The notes below the pieces were generated by a model. The model was not told the DNA's origin and did not search any database. It saw only the letters and a program-made list of their open reading frames with translations. The translations under genes and the position numbers were made by a program. From Epiperipatus broadwayi (Eukaryota > Onychophora > Udeonychophora > Euonychophora > Peripatidae): a DNA stretch of 64,000 nucleotides. The DNA lies in the NCBI GenBank assembly GCA_028023455.1, contig JAQFVV010000021.1, positions 6,348,853 through 6,412,852 on the forward strand, read 5' to 3'. Positions 33,694-45,989 of this stretch are shown here, piece after piece (the first letter of the stretch is position 1; every line of letters starts with the position of its first letter).

Positions 33694-34117
33694 TATTGGA
33701 TGAGTAGGCACTAGATAGGGATTTTATGCACAAGCCTTCTGGCATCCATTGATTGCTCTTGTTAGCACAAGATGGCACTACTATATGGAGAGTGTTGTTT
33801 TGTTTTGAATTGTTTAATAACAATTATTGTGCTAGTATGAGATAGTGATCATGTGATGTTTAGTGGTTTAACACCAATCCTGCCTAATAGGATAGTGGTG
33901 GCTATGGTTGTTAAAGAGCCAAAGACACCAAAATGTATGGGTACTGAATTGAGTTCAGACCCATATGACTATATAAGCTACTGAGCTTGGATTGAAAATA
34001 TTAATAGTGTTTTCAATTTCATTCTCATAGTTTTGTAGTTAAATAGAGTTAAAAGGTGGGTGCTGGAGGGTTGCATTAGATCCTAATATCTAGGTGCAGT
34101 GCTCTCAGATCCAAGGC

Positions 34118-34159
34118 TCCTCACTGATGAAGGCCACAAGCCAGAAACTAGTCTGGGGA
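34118..34159 (+). ncRNA. Hammerhead ribozyme, 466-bp array, plus-strand unit 2
   Basis: Bases identical to unit 1, exactly 466 positions on. Confidence 0.65.
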
Positions 34160-34583
34160 TATTGGATGAGTAGGCACTAGATAGGGATTTTATGCACAAG
34201 CCTTCTGGCATCCATTGATTGCTCTTGTTAGCACAAGATGGCACTACTATATGGAGAGTGTTGTTTTGTTTTGAATTGTTTAATAACAATTATTGTGCTA
34301 GTATGAGATAGTGATCATGTGATGTTTAGTGGTTTAACACCAATCCTGCCTAATAGGATAGTGGTGGCTATGGTTGTTAAAGAGCCAAAGACACCAAAAT
34401 GTATGGGTACTGAATTGAGTTCAGACCCATATGACTATATAAGCTATTGAGCTTGGATTGAAAATATTAATAGTGTTTTCAATTTCATTCTCATAGTTTT
34501 GTAGTTAAATAGAGTTAAAAGGTGGGTGCTGGAGGGTTGCATTAGATCCTAATATCTAGGTGCAGTGCTCTCAGATCCAAGGC

Positions 34584-34625
34584 TCCTCACTGATGAAGGC
34601 CACAAGCCAGAAACTAGTCTGGGGA
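34584..34625 (+). ncRNA. Hammerhead ribozyme, 466-bp array, plus-strand unit 3
   Basis: Bases identical to unit 1. Confidence 0.65.
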
Positions 34626-35049
34626 TATTGGATGAGTAGGCACTAGATAGGGATTTTATGCACAAGCCTTCTGGCATCCATTGATTGCTCTTGTTAGCAC
34701 AAGATGGCACTACTATATGGAGAGTGTTGTTTTGTTTTGAATTGTTTAATAACAATTATTGTGCTAGTATGAGATAGTGATCATGTGATGTTTAGTGGTT
34801 TAACACCAATCCTGCCTAATAGGATAGTGGTGGCTATGGTTGTTAAAGAGCCAAAGACACCAAAATGTATGGGTACTGAATTGAGTTCAGACCCATATGA
34901 CTATATAAGCTACTGAGCTTGGATTGAAAATATTAATAGTGTTTTCAATTTCATTCTCATAGTTTTGTAGTTAAATAGAGTTAAAAGGTGGGTGCTGGAG
35001 GGTTGCATTAGATCCTAATATCTAGGTGCAGTGCTCTCAGATCCAAGGC

Positions 35050-35091
35050 TCCTCACTGATGAAGGCCACAAGCCAGAAACTAGTCTGGGGA
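35050..35091 (+). ncRNA. Hammerhead ribozyme, 466-bp array, plus-strand unit 4
   Basis: Bases identical to unit 1. Confidence 0.65.
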
Positions 35092-35515
35092 TATTGGATG
35101 AGTAGGCACTAGATAGGGATTTTATGCACAAGCCTTCTGGCATCCATTGATTGCTCTTGTTAGCACAAGATGGCACTACTATATGGAGAGTGTTGTTTTG
35201 TTTTGAATTGTTTAATAACAATTATTGTGCTAGTATGAGATAGTGATCATGTGATGTTTAGTGGTTTAACACCAATCCTGCCTAATAGGATAGTGGTGGC
35301 TATGGTTGTTAAAGAGCCAAAGACACCAAAATGTATGGGTACTGAATTGAGTTCAGACCCATATGACTATATAAGCTACTGAGCTTGGATTGAAAATATT
35401 AATAGTGTTTTCAATTTCATTCTCATAGTTTTGTAGTTAAATAGAGTTAAAAGGTGGGTGCTGGAGGGTTGCATTAGATCCTAATATCTAGGTGCAGTGC
35501 TCTCAGATCCAAGGC

Positions 35516-35557
35516 TCCTCACTGATGAAGGCCACAAGCCAGAAACTAGTCTGGGGA
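35516..35557 (+). ncRNA. Hammerhead ribozyme, 466-bp array, plus-strand unit 5
   Basis: Bases identical to unit 1. Confidence 0.65.
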
Positions 35558-35981
35558 TATTGGATGAGTAGGCACTAGATAGGGATTTTATGCACAAGCC
35601 TTCTGGCATCCATTGATTGCTCTTGTTAGCACAAGATGGCACTACTATATGGAGAGTGTTGTTTTGTTTTGAATTGTTTAATAACAATTATTGTGCTAGT
35701 ATGAGATAGTGATCATGTGATGTTTAGTGGTTTAACACCAATCCTGCCTAATAGGATAGTGGTGGCTATGGTTGTTAAAGAGCCAAAGACACCAAAATGT
35801 ATGGGTACTGAATTGAGTTCAGACCCATATGACTATATAAGCTACTGAGCTTGGATTGAAAATATTAATAGTGTTTTCAATTTCATTCTCATAGTTTTGT
35901 AGTTAAATAGAGTTAAAAGGTGGGTGCTGGAGGGTTGCATTAGATCCTAATATCTAGGTGCAGTGCTCTCAGATCCAAGGC

Positions 35982-36023
35982 TCCTCACTGATGAAGGCCA
36001 CAAGCCAGAAACTAGTCTGGGGA
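35982..36023 (+). ncRNA. Hammerhead ribozyme, 466-bp array, plus-strand unit 6
   Basis: Ribozyme unchanged. Elsewhere the unit has small changes (ATATGAAGAG, TAACTATTATT) that close the antisense 68-codon frame. Confidence 0.65.
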
Positions 36024-36447
36024 TATTGGATGAGTAGGCACTAGATAGGGATTTTATGCACAAGCCTTCTGGCATCCATTGATTGCTCTTGTTAGCACAA
36101 GATGGCACTACTATATGAAGAGTGTTGTTTTGTTTTGAATTGTTTAATAACTATTATTGTGCTAGTATGAGATAGTGATCATGTGATGTTTAGTGGTTTA
36201 ACACCAATCCTGCCTAATAGGATAGTGGTGGCTATGGTTGTTAAAGAGCCAAAGACACCAAAATGTATGGGTACTGAATTGAGTTCAGACCCATATGACT
36301 ATATAAGCTACTGAGCTTGGATTGAAAATATTAATAGTGTTTTCAATTTCATTCTCATAGTTTTGTAATTAAATAGAGTTAAAAGGTGGGTGCTGGAGGG
36401 TTGCATTAGATCCTAATATCTAGATGCAGTGCTCTCAGATCCAAGGC

Positions 36448-36489
36448 TCCTCACTGATGAAGGCCACAAGCCAGAAACTAGTCTGGGGA
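36448..36489 (+). ncRNA. Hammerhead ribozyme, 466-bp array, plus-strand unit 7
   Basis: Last unit of the array, ribozyme unchanged. The unit runs on to GATGTT at 36656, then the target duplication. Confidence 0.65.
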
Positions 36490-36656
36490 TATTGGATGAG
36501 TAGGCACTAGATAGGGATTTTATGCACAAGCCTTCTGGCATCCATTGATTGCTCTTGTTAGCACAAGATGGCACTACTATATGGAGAGTGTTGTTTTGTT
36601 TTGAATTGTTTAATAACAATTATTGTGCTAGTATGAGATAGTGATCATGTGATGTT

Positions 36657-36695
36657 CAGTGGATGGATAATGGTTGACAATGACAATGATGAAGA
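36657..36695 (+). pseudogene. 3' tail of the split RTE LINE with the right target duplication
   Basis: CAGTGGATGGATAATGG followed by TTGACAATGACAATGATGA matches the RTE tail seen at 58236-58250 and 58476-58500. It proves that the array split one LINE copy. Confidence 0.85.
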
Positions 36696-36704
36696 TATAT
36701 ACAT

Positions 36705-37130
36705 AATTTAATAATTTTTAATGAATGTAATTGTTGAAATTATATTAATACGTGAAAATTTTTATTTATTATTTATTTTTTTAAAATAAATCAGATGCTA
36801 ATAAGACATTAAATTGACAACACTTTTTTGCATTTAAAAGGAATTCTCTTCTAAAGATTGCTCTGGGTTTTGTATAGAGATAAAGCACTACAGTAAACAT
36901 ATGTACATTTATTAAAGAAAGTCATAACAAATTTCTTATTTTATAATAGTCTCTTCCACCAATAAGTCAAAATTATAATTTAATAATTTTTAACAGATGC
37001 AATTGTTGAAAGTATTTTGATATGTGGAAATTTTTATTTATTATTTTATTAGAAAAAAAACACAGTCATAAAACTTAATGCTTTTCTTTTCTAAATACTG
37101 CTTTGAATCTTGTGTAGAGATAAGGCACTG

Positions 37131-37133
<3 letters not shown>
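36705..37133. repeat. Diverged direct repeat, ~270-bp period
   Basis: TTTAATAATTTTTAATGAATG through GTATAGAGATAAAGCACT is repeated, with changes, from 36976 through TGTAGAGATAAGGCACTGC. Confidence 0.65.
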
Positions 37134-37165
<32 letters not shown>

Positions 37166-37193
37166 GCATATATATATATATATATATATATAT
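37133..37193. repeat. TA microsatellite
   Basis: Two (TA)n blocks separated by TTAAGCA, which recurs after each block. Confidence 0.9.
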
Positions 37194-37575
37194 TAAGCAT
37201 TAAATCACCCCACATGGTTAAGAAATCCAGTACTGCCCTCTGTGAACTAATATATAAATATATTAGAGTTCGTATTTCAAAATAACCAGATAAAAATGAT
37301 ACCACTTTGACCTGTCTGCTATATGATGTTATATATTGAAATACAAACCAACTCAAAGAAAAAACTTGAAATTTTAGCAAGCAACGATCTTAACTTTTTG
37401 CTACAAACAAATGTGTTTTACTATTATTATATAAAGACAAACTAAACTTTAGTAATTTTAATCTTTAGACCACTTAACACAAATGTATAGAAAATATGAA
37501 CTCTAATATATTTATATATTAGTTCACAGAGAGCAGTATTGGATTTCTTAATCATGTGAGGTGATTTAATGCTTA
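37194..37575. repeat. Palindromic element with ~80-bp arms
   Basis: GCATTAAATCACCCCACATGG through GTGAACTAATATATAAAT is mirrored by ATATTAGTTCACAGAGAGC through GAGGTGATTTAATGC around a centre of about 220 bases. No coding capacity. Confidence 0.75.
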
Positions 37576-37714
37576 ATATTTGTATATTTATTTCAGTATA
37601 GCATTATGCACTGGGATTATTTTATATATATCAGGGATGAAGGCTCCATGTATTGAATGTGATCCAACAAGTAGCACATACAATAGTGTAATAAGAACAA
37701 TAAGTATTTGCTAA

Positions 37715-38605
37715 ACATAAAAAAAGAAAAATGAACAATTTAAACTTATTTTTTGTATGAAATTTTTGTTAGCTTTCAATTTTTTTCCCCAACGGTTGAA
37801 CTGTTTTTATATAAGGCAAATAATGAGTTTGACCATCATATTATTCATTGATTATAATAACTTTGAACAATGCTGAAATGTACTTTAAAGTTAAAATTTA
37901 AAAATGTTAAAACTATTTGGAAGATCAAAAATATCTTGATAATGCATTATCTATACTTAAACTATTCATGGTCTAATTAATAGATAATGAGATTTTTATA
38001 TTTTTTTCTAAACTATTTTTACAAACATAAAAAAAGAAGAATGAACAATTTAAACTTATTTTTTTGTATGGAATTTCTGTTAACATTCAATTTTTTTTTT
38101 TTTTTACCAAAAGCAAATAATAAGGTTGAACAATGCTTTTTAAACTAATGCTTATGGGTGAATGCATGTAAATTCATAAAGAATGCATAACTGAAGGTTT
38201 ATTCTCTCTCCTTATTACATACATAGGCAATGCTATATAAACAGATTATTTATTACAGTAAATTAAAAATTCAATATTTATTTCTAATCGTAGATGGTTA
38301 AAAATGAGATTCTACTTGTCTCCTGCTATAGAAAGAATAAATTTGTACAATTCATTTGTCAAGTTATAATTCAGGCACCCAATAGGTTAAAACCCCAATT
38401 TCAGCAATGTGAACCAATATTGATTTATATAATGATAAGCTCTTAGCATAAATAGTCCACTTATGTTTTTTAAAATAATGCTTACAGGTGAGTGCATGTA
38501 AATTTGTAAAGAGCACATGACTGCTGAGTGTATTATCTTTCTTTATTACATATGTAGTCAGCACTATATAAATAGGCTATTTATTACAATAAATTTAAAA
38601 ATAGG
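37715..38605. repeat. Diverged direct repeat, ~320-bp period
   Basis: AACATAAAAAAAGAAAAATG recurs as AACATAAAAAAAGAAGAATG at 38026. GGTGAATGCATGTAAATTC (38156) recurs as GGTGAGTGCATGTAAATTT (38488), with the flank TATAAACAGATTATTTATTAC repeated in step. Old tandem duplication, non-coding. Confidence 0.7.
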
Positions 38606-38839
38606 ACTGTAACTTTTCAAAGAAAATTGACTTTAATTCTCTATTTGGTCAATTCTAGTTTTAATATTTTCAATGAGTAGACTTATACATACCTGATTTT
38701 TAAAAAAAACATATGTATGTATAAATGGATTATTCTCCTGTACATGAGGGGTCAGAATGACTAATATGTCAACATGGGTAGGATGACAATCTTGGCACTA
38801 ACAAGGACTTTGAACATTCCATCATCAGATTTTCAATGA

Positions 38840-39115
38840 AATGGAAGGCTGAAAGTTGTGAGTTGGAATAGTTTGAAGCCTTTCCATTAAAGTATGAAGA
38901 TTGGCTATCTTAATATAAAGCTGAATACTGATTATATATATGTGTGAGGATAGTAATCTAGACACCCTGATGATTGCTGGTTTAGCATGAAATACTTATA
39001 TTGGTGATTATTTATCTTTTCAACATGTGTGTGATCAGGTAGCTCAGCAATATGAGATGGCACTGAGAGTAGTGGGTCGTGTGAAAGTCTGAGTTCGAAT
39101 CCCGCCTATATTAAA
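38840..39115 (+). repeat. Palindromic hammerhead/tRNA-box repeat, copy e (single orientation)
   Basis: It follows the unit order of copy c: TTAAAGTATGAAGATTGGC, TATATATGTGTGAGG, hammerhead-like core, CATGTGTG, then the tRNA-like end GAGTTCGAATCCCGCC, the best box B of the family. Only one orientation is present, so it shows the sense unit. Confidence 0.7.
38955..39009 (+). ncRNA. Hammerhead-like motif, copy e
   Basis: CTGATGA, helix II TTGCT/AGCAT with loop GGTTT, GAAA, then ATACTTATA and TTGGTGATT. The core is intact, but the upstream helix I strand (GACACC) pairs less well than in copies b and c. Confidence 0.4.
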
Positions 39116-39119
39116 TATA

Positions 39120-39677
39120 TGGATTGTATTTGCTACTATTTAAATATATTCATCTTCTTTTATTTGAATATTTATATATTATTTAAAAGGTCTTTTGGCA
39201 ATAATTGGAAAGAAATTCCGCTTTTGTTCTTCAAAAGTTTAATTTGTCAGTGAAACTGATTGATTATGAACATTTTTTGTTTTTTAATTTTGACTGGTTT
39301 ATTAATTTTGAATTTGATATAATTTATTTCTATTGATTAATTTAAATTTTGATGTTTTATTTATATATATATATATATATAATTTAGAGAAGATTTTCAA
39401 ATCATTTATATTGTCAATATTCAAATATACGCAATATTGTTGATAATCTATAATCTTAATGTAAAATTGTATAAAAGGTTAAAAGTGGATTCCCTTTTGA
39501 TTTTAAATACTTCAGACAAATATTTCACTAGATGATATAATTTAGCTGTCAAATGCCTATTTCTAATTGATACTTTGCTTTACTACATCACAATTTAAAA
39601 AATATTTATAAAAAGTGCATAGAAAATTCCTGTTAAATTTATGTCAGTTAAATCTCCAAAAATTTGTAAAAAATTAA
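39120..39677. other. AT-rich stretch, nothing identified
   Basis: A short TA run at 39361-39380 is the only feature. Confidence 0.45.
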
Positions 39678-40272
<595 letters not shown>

Positions 40273-41520
40273 AAAAGTATAAAGAAATTCTTAATGTATT
40301 TATTTGAATAAACTTCAGCTAAGATATAATTAAACAAGCAATTAAATCAAACTGGCATTTACAAACTGATGTCACACCATCAATATTTTTGAAGTATTAC
40401 AATTTATTTAAAATTAAATATAAAAATAATCACTATTTAATATAAATATTTTATTTGACATTTTTTTGAATTTGACAAAAATCTACTTTTTTAATACTAT
40501 TTTTATTTAAAAATTAGGATGTTTATTCTAATACACACGTAATTAGACAGTAATTTGAATATGCTTTTACTTAGAGGATTAAAAAGGAAATTTTTAAATT
40601 AAAATCTGAGCAATTTAATTATAATCTTGTTTTTATTAATTAAGAAGAAAACATATTTACTTAATGCTTTTTATAAATTCTTAATATCTAATATAAATAG
40701 TGGATTTATAAAATAAACAACTTCAACAAGACCATGGTTGCTGATCTCATATTGGTCGAGTTTGATGTCCAGAAAACTATAGTAATGTGACTTCTCTGCT
40801 ATGTTGCATAACCCAGTATATATGCAGTAGGCAATGCTTATTATATATAAAGTTTGAAAATTATAGATGGTGAACTGAGTTTTGTTAACTAGGGTATGTC
40901 TTATAAACAACTTATGGAAGAAGTCAGCATAATCTTGAGAGATTCTGTGGTATATGATTTATCATATTGAAGCATAGAAGAAATCTGATTATATAGCACT
41001 TCTTACATTGCTATTGATATTTTTATATATGTATAAAATTGGCTAGTGAGTAAAAAGTATATTAATAATAATATACTGCTCCTCCCCAAAAAAAAAATTA
41101 AATAATTTGTACTGTACTAATTTGTTTTAAAAGTGACCCACTTTTGCAACCCAATAAATAGATTAATCCACTAATGAGAAAAAGTGCTGTTAGAAAATAA
41201 GAAGTCAGTAACAGTTGTACATTCTAGATGAAATTTTTAGGGGACATAGGCTCAAGATAGATAATATATATTTTTAATTTAGTTATGCCACATATAATGA
41301 AATTGCCAAATGTGTGTTTTTTAAATCAGATAAAAATTTAGAATTTTAAATGATAGCAACATAAAATATTATTAAAAATAATTTCAAAAACAAGCTAATA
41401 TTAAGAATTATAATATATCTATATTAAAATATGCACATGTGTGTGCTAATATTATATATACATTTAACATTTCATTTTTTATATTTTGTTAAAACAGTGT
41501 GGTCTTGGACTTAGATAATT
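40273..41520. other. AT-rich stretch, no supported gene
   Basis: A 79-codon open frame (40671-40910, minus) has no recognisable motif. Nothing else stands out. Confidence 0.4.
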
Positions 41521-41528
41521 AATAAAGA

Positions 41529-41601
41529 AGTAGTAGTGGTGATGGTGGTGAGGGTGGTTATGGTAGTGGTAGTAGTAGTAGTAGTGGTTGTGGTAGTGGT
41601 G

Positions 41602-41661
<60 letters not shown>
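41529..41661. repeat. GTA/GTG trinucleotide repeat
   Basis: Interspersed GTA and GTG triplets, then a pure GTA run. Its open frame (poly-Thr on the minus strand) is a by-product. Confidence 0.95.
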
Positions 41662-41769
41662 ATAATATGAGACATAGTATATGTAGACATATATGTGTGT
41701 TTATTTAATACCCAATACAATTTATATACTTAAATAAGTCAATTATTTTATATAGCACGATGTTTTTTT

Positions 41770-42022
41770 TATAAACTATAATATTTAAACAGCATTAAAC
41801 TGTTGCACATGTGTTTTGGATTTTAAATATAAAATGAATAAATACTAACAATTCAACAACCACATGATAAAGTCTTTCGAAAAGATAGATGGCCATTCTA
41901 TATTTTCCAAAGACTTTATCATGTGGTTGTTGAAGTGTTAGTATTCATTCATTTTATATTTAAATTCCAAAGTGCATGTGCAACAGTTTAATGCTGTTTT
42001 AATTTATATACTTATAAACTAC
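41770..42022. repeat. Palindromic element with ~110-bp arms
   Basis: CAGCATTAAACTGTTGCACATG is mirrored by CATGTGCAACAGTTTAATGCTG (first 20 bases shown on comparison: GCATTAAACTGTTGCACATG). The arms also share CAACAACCACATGATAAAGTC, seen here as ACCACATGATAAAGTCTTT and its mirror, around a loop of about 35 bases. Foldback-type MITE. Confidence 0.85.
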
Positions 42023-42870
42023 AATTTACATAATATTGCATGTATAGTTTTGTTGTAACCCTATGGAAACAATATTTTTTGTCTAAGTCAAAATGAGATG
42101 ACATATTTGTAATGTAAAGTATCATATATTTTTTCTTTTTGTTGATATTGATTGCCCAATAAATATATTAATCATTGTTTAAAATTATTTCAGCGAAGTT
42201 ATTTAATATTAGAACAGATTAAGTTTTACACATATGCTTTCTCTCGATCACATATGTTTGACAGTATCAATTATTATCCCAAGCTAACCCCAAACTGATA
42301 GCATGTAGGATAAGTGTATGTGTGGATATTTATATTATTCTCAGATGATACTAAGATAATGAAGATTATCTTTAAAGTCAACTTGATTAATTATGAAGAT
42401 GATTACTAGTTCATTTATAGTCAGGGTATTCATGAAATTTTGTGGACCTGTGATCAGTATTAATATAATAAACCAGTGCTTTTTGGTACATGTTTGATTT
42501 GTAGCTATTTTACCACTACAGATATGTCTGCAGCAAAAATATTGATGGCTGATTTTTTATAACATTATGCACTGTGATTGCTACTGGCTTGATGATGACT
42601 AGATCTAAATTTTTTGGTATGCACCTTATAAATCCAATCACCAAGGATGACTATAGAAATTGATATTCTGTTTGATTATTGATTAGTTGGTAGTGATACT
42701 ATGTATGCTACTTATATTGATGATCTGCTGTTGTTTCACTCTCATATTTATTTATTTGTTACATCTATCTTATTAATATTTACATGCCTCTATATAATCT
42801 CATTTAATTTATTCCATGACATTACAGTATAAGAATTGTAATGATAAAACTAGTGATGAGTTGCCTCCTG
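42023..42870. other. No supported gene
   Basis: Less AT-rich around 42430-42730 but without a recognisable open frame or repeat match. Confidence 0.4.
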
Positions 42871-42892
42871 AGGATACATATATATATATCCT

Positions 42893-42923
42893 GAGAATAT
42901 ATATATATATATATATTTACTCC

Positions 42924-42984
<61 letters not shown>
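42893..42984. repeat. TA microsatellites with repeated flank
   Basis: Two (TA)n blocks. ACTCCTTTA appears both before and after the second block, which suggests growth or slippage of a short unit. Confidence 0.85.
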
Positions 42985-42985
<1 letters not shown>

Positions 42986-43077
42986 TCCTTTATTCACTCT
43001 CACTTTGGGAAGAAAACTTATAAGGTGTAATCCTATTGATTCAGTAATATTTCTTAACTAACGTATGCCAAATTTAA

Positions 43078-43265
43078 TTCATCATCATCATTTTCAATCA
43101 TTAACAATCTATTACAGGATAAAAGTATCTTCAATTTTTGTCCAGGTTCACTAGGCTTTTTTTAAACATCATACTATCAACTTTTTTATTTCATTCATCC
43201 ATCTTATGTGGTCACTTTCTAGATCTCCTGAGATTCAGTTAAAAATTTTAATTATCAGTTTTAAC
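43078..43265 (-). pseudogene. RTE LINE 3'-end fragment
   Basis: ATCATCATCATTTTCAATC, ACAGGATAAAAG, TTTATTTCATTCATCC and TCTCCTGAGATTCAGT follow the same order as the LINE tail at 58480-58660, with much decay. Confidence 0.65.
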
Positions 43266-43267
43266 TC

Positions 43268-43269
43268 AT

Positions 43270-43303
<34 letters not shown>

Positions 43304-43315
43304 ATGATATAGTTC

Positions 43316-43357
<42 letters not shown>

Positions 43358-43367
43358 GAACTAGATG
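43268..43367. repeat. Two TA palindromes with inverted flanks
   Basis: CATGGA(TA)nTCCATG is followed by AGTTCCTATT(TA)nAATAGGAACT. Both TA blocks are enclosed by perfect inverted flanks and could form cruciforms. Confidence 0.85.
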
Positions 43368-43369
43368 CC

Positions 43370-45305
43370 AATTATTTGTAGGAGTTTATTTTTAGGTGAC
43401 CAGTCCTATCACAATTTGCCTTTTTATCAAGCAACCAGTTTTTAGAAAATGGAAATATTTGTGTGGATGCCCAAAGAGAATGATGTTGATGAGTATATGT
43501 ATATTTTTGCAACTATTGCCACAGTTTTATTTAAAGATGTTGTCACAGCAAATTGATTCTGATTGGTGATTTAAGTTAGATATTCAGTCATGTACAATAT
43601 ATCCTTAATATTAACAGTTCCCATGATTTTAAACTCAGAAGACACATATAGAACTCTCAATCTTCAGTGAAAGTTTAGAAATTAATCAGAGTATGAAAAT
43701 ATATACCAAAATCATTTTTATATAGTACAGTATATTTAATAGTAGAATACAAAACTACAAGTAATTACAATCATGTTTTAAATAGCTAGATAAAATGTAA
43801 ATTATATATAAATAGCAAATAATATCAAAATTTGACCTTGAAAATAGATAAAAGCTTATATGGTTATTTTTGTAATCATATACTATTTAAGGAAAATAAT
43901 ATATCTAAAAAATAAATAAATTAAATCTTGAATTTTACAATCATTTTGACATGATGTAAATGTTATTATAGACCTGACCAAAAGGAAAAAGGCAAACAGC
44001 TTAATATATAAAATAAATATGCATGAAAAATCAACAATATAATCAAATAAAAATTTATTGTAATTTAATTAGGATATATTCAAAGAATGTTTTCTTTATA
44101 TTTTATAATAATATGAAATCTTGAGATCACATACTTTTAACTGAAATTAAATAAACTTTTATTTTCTTTCCTTCAAATATTAATATATAGTACTCTTATA
44201 TATATTGAGAATAAATTAAATTAAAAGTAGATTTTAGTTGGTTAATTTTAAATTTTATAAATAGTCATATCTGGTTGTTAAGTTATGGGAGTTAAGGGTT
44301 ACCTTGGTCATTTTGGAGTTTGAACTTAAGGTAATTTAAATGGGATTATTATCAATTCTTTAAATTTTAGTTAAATTATATGTTAAAAACATATAATTTA
44401 ATAAAAATAATAAAATATAAATTAATATTATTTATTAATAGTAATTTTTTAAAAATATTATTTAAATTTAAAATTTGTAGTATGATTTAAATATAATGCC
44501 ACCTATAAATAAGAATATGGGCTGTAGATATATGTGATCTTGTTTGTATGCATATTATTTAATAAAGAATTAACTATTTATGGTAAAATATTGATTTATT
44601 TAAAAATAATAATTAAAATAATATTTATTTTTATTATTTAAGTAATAAAAGGTTTATAAAATCAATTTATGATTTATTTTATAAAAGATAAAATTTAAAT
44701 TGTTTAAATTAGTTTTAATTTAAATGTCCTTTAGTTATGTTTATTAATAATATTTTTATTTTGTTTGTAAATATTTGTTGTAATAATATTGTCTTAAAAA
44801 CTATGTAAAATGTTTTGTAACTAATTAAATATTCATTATAAAATGATGTTGAGAATGAACTAATGAGCTATCGCGGTCTGAAGTATTTTGAAATTTAAGC
44901 AGACGATGTTTTGGGAATTAATTGAAAAAATCATGAAAGGAAAAAAAAACATTTTATCTTTTTCATAAAATTTAGTTGTAAAAATTATTAAAATATTATT
45001 TTTTTAAATTAAAAAGTAAAAATAACTAATACTTGATTAATTGGTTAAAATTATTCGTGAAGTTTATTAAAAGTTATGGAGTAAAATGAACCTAAAATCT
45101 CTGCTAGTGGTATGAAAATATTTAATTCTCTAAAGAATACAAAATTGGAATCATTATATTACCTAGAGTATGAAGATAATGGAAGGAAAAAGCTGTAACT
45201 TTATCTAAGCATATAATCAGATACAAAAAGTATATTTGAGAATAGTGAATATTTTACCAATATATAATAAGATTTGAAATACCAGGTACTCTTATACCTA
45301 AAGCC
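43370..45305. other. Very AT-rich stretch, no supported gene
   Basis: Nothing repeats from elsewhere in the window and no sizeable frame is open. Confidence 0.45.
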
Positions 45306-45310
45306 TAATT

Positions 45311-45695
45311 GTAAATATAGGGAATTTGAATTCAGACGTTCAAGCCCCTTTACTATTGACACTATCTCATACTATTGATACACATGACCACACACATGCA
45401 GAAAAGATAAATAATCACCAACATACATATTTTGTGCTAAACCAGTACTCATCAGTTGGTCCAGATTACCATCTCTCATACACATATATATAATCAGTGC
45501 TCAATGTTATATGTATATATATGTATGGGAGATGGTAATCTGGACCAACTGATGAGTGCTAGTTTAGCACAAAATATTTATATTGGTGATTATTTATCTT
45601 TTCTGCATGTGCGTGGCCATGTGTATCAGTAGTATGAGATAGTGTGGATAGTGAAGGGGCTTGAAAGTCTGAGTTCAAATCCCTTATATTTACAA
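45311..45695. repeat. Palindromic hammerhead/tRNA-box repeat, copy d
   Basis: Arms from GAATTTGAATTCAGACG to its mirror GAAAGTCTGAGTTCAAATC. Its left flank (ACCTAAAGCCTAATTGT) is the mirror of the right flank of copy b, so the unit extends that far. Both hammerhead cores (minus 45413-45466, plus 45537-45591) have CTGATGA and a good helix II, but AAAA in place of GAAA. That should abolish cleavage. Confidence 0.8.
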
Positions 45696-45889
45696 TATGT
45701 ATTAAGTTAATTAAAGAATGAGTTCATTTAATTCTGCATTTTGTTGTCAATAAAAACTATAATTAGCATGTTTTAAAAGTACAAGCAGATAGAAGGAAAA
45801 ATATTCATGTTAGATTTAATAATGGAAACTTAAGTATGAAAAAAGTAACTTAGTAATTAATTTGAATAAATATATTTACTTGATGTCAA

Positions 45890-45969
45890 GCATTGGTGGT
45901 CGAGAGGTCAGCGACAGCTGTTTTACAAGCAGTTGTCCCGGGTTAGTGGTTTCGCTTCCCAGCTGATGC
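45890..45969 (+). repeat. tRNA-derived SINE head (anticodon loop TTTACAA)
   Basis: Acceptor GCATTGG/CTGATGC pairs fully with wobbles, D arm GTCGAGAGGTCAGC, anticodon stem GCTGT/GCAGT. The T-arm region is enlarged by about 7 bases, so it is not a working tRNA. ACGACACATGAG and an A run follow, as in the copy at 62315. Confidence 0.65.
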
Positions 45970-45989
45970 TACGACACATGAGAAAAAAA

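Larger units (their letters stand above)
32812..36656. mobile_element. Tandem array of a 466-bp hammerhead-bearing unit with inverted ends, inserted in an RTE LINE
   Basis: The first unit and a partial second (32812-33449) run in one orientation. At about 33450 (CTGAGAG|AGCCAAAG) the orientation flips, and units in the other orientation follow with an exact 466-base period to 36656. Near-identity between units implies recent growth. The outer ends begin TTCAAAACAAAAC on the left and, read inward, AACATCACATGATCAC on the right, so the right end has about 65 more bases. Each unit contains a 68-codon open frame in the strand opposite the ribozyme (in part of the units), which I regard as chance. 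The unit shares a block with the 418-bp unit: ATATGGGTCTGA followed by CTCAGTTCAG-like sequence. Confidence 0.93.

Noticed and set aside
33617-36619. Repeated 68-codon open frames (MLLNNSKQ...) every 466 bases
   Set aside because: They are copies of the satellite unit read opposite to the ribozyme. Identity follows from the repeat; the sequence has no domain, and dispersed relatives do not keep the frame.
44820-44930. Possible small RNA near GAGCTATCGCGGTCTGAAG
   Set aside because: A brief GC-richer patch only; I could not draw a recognised fold.
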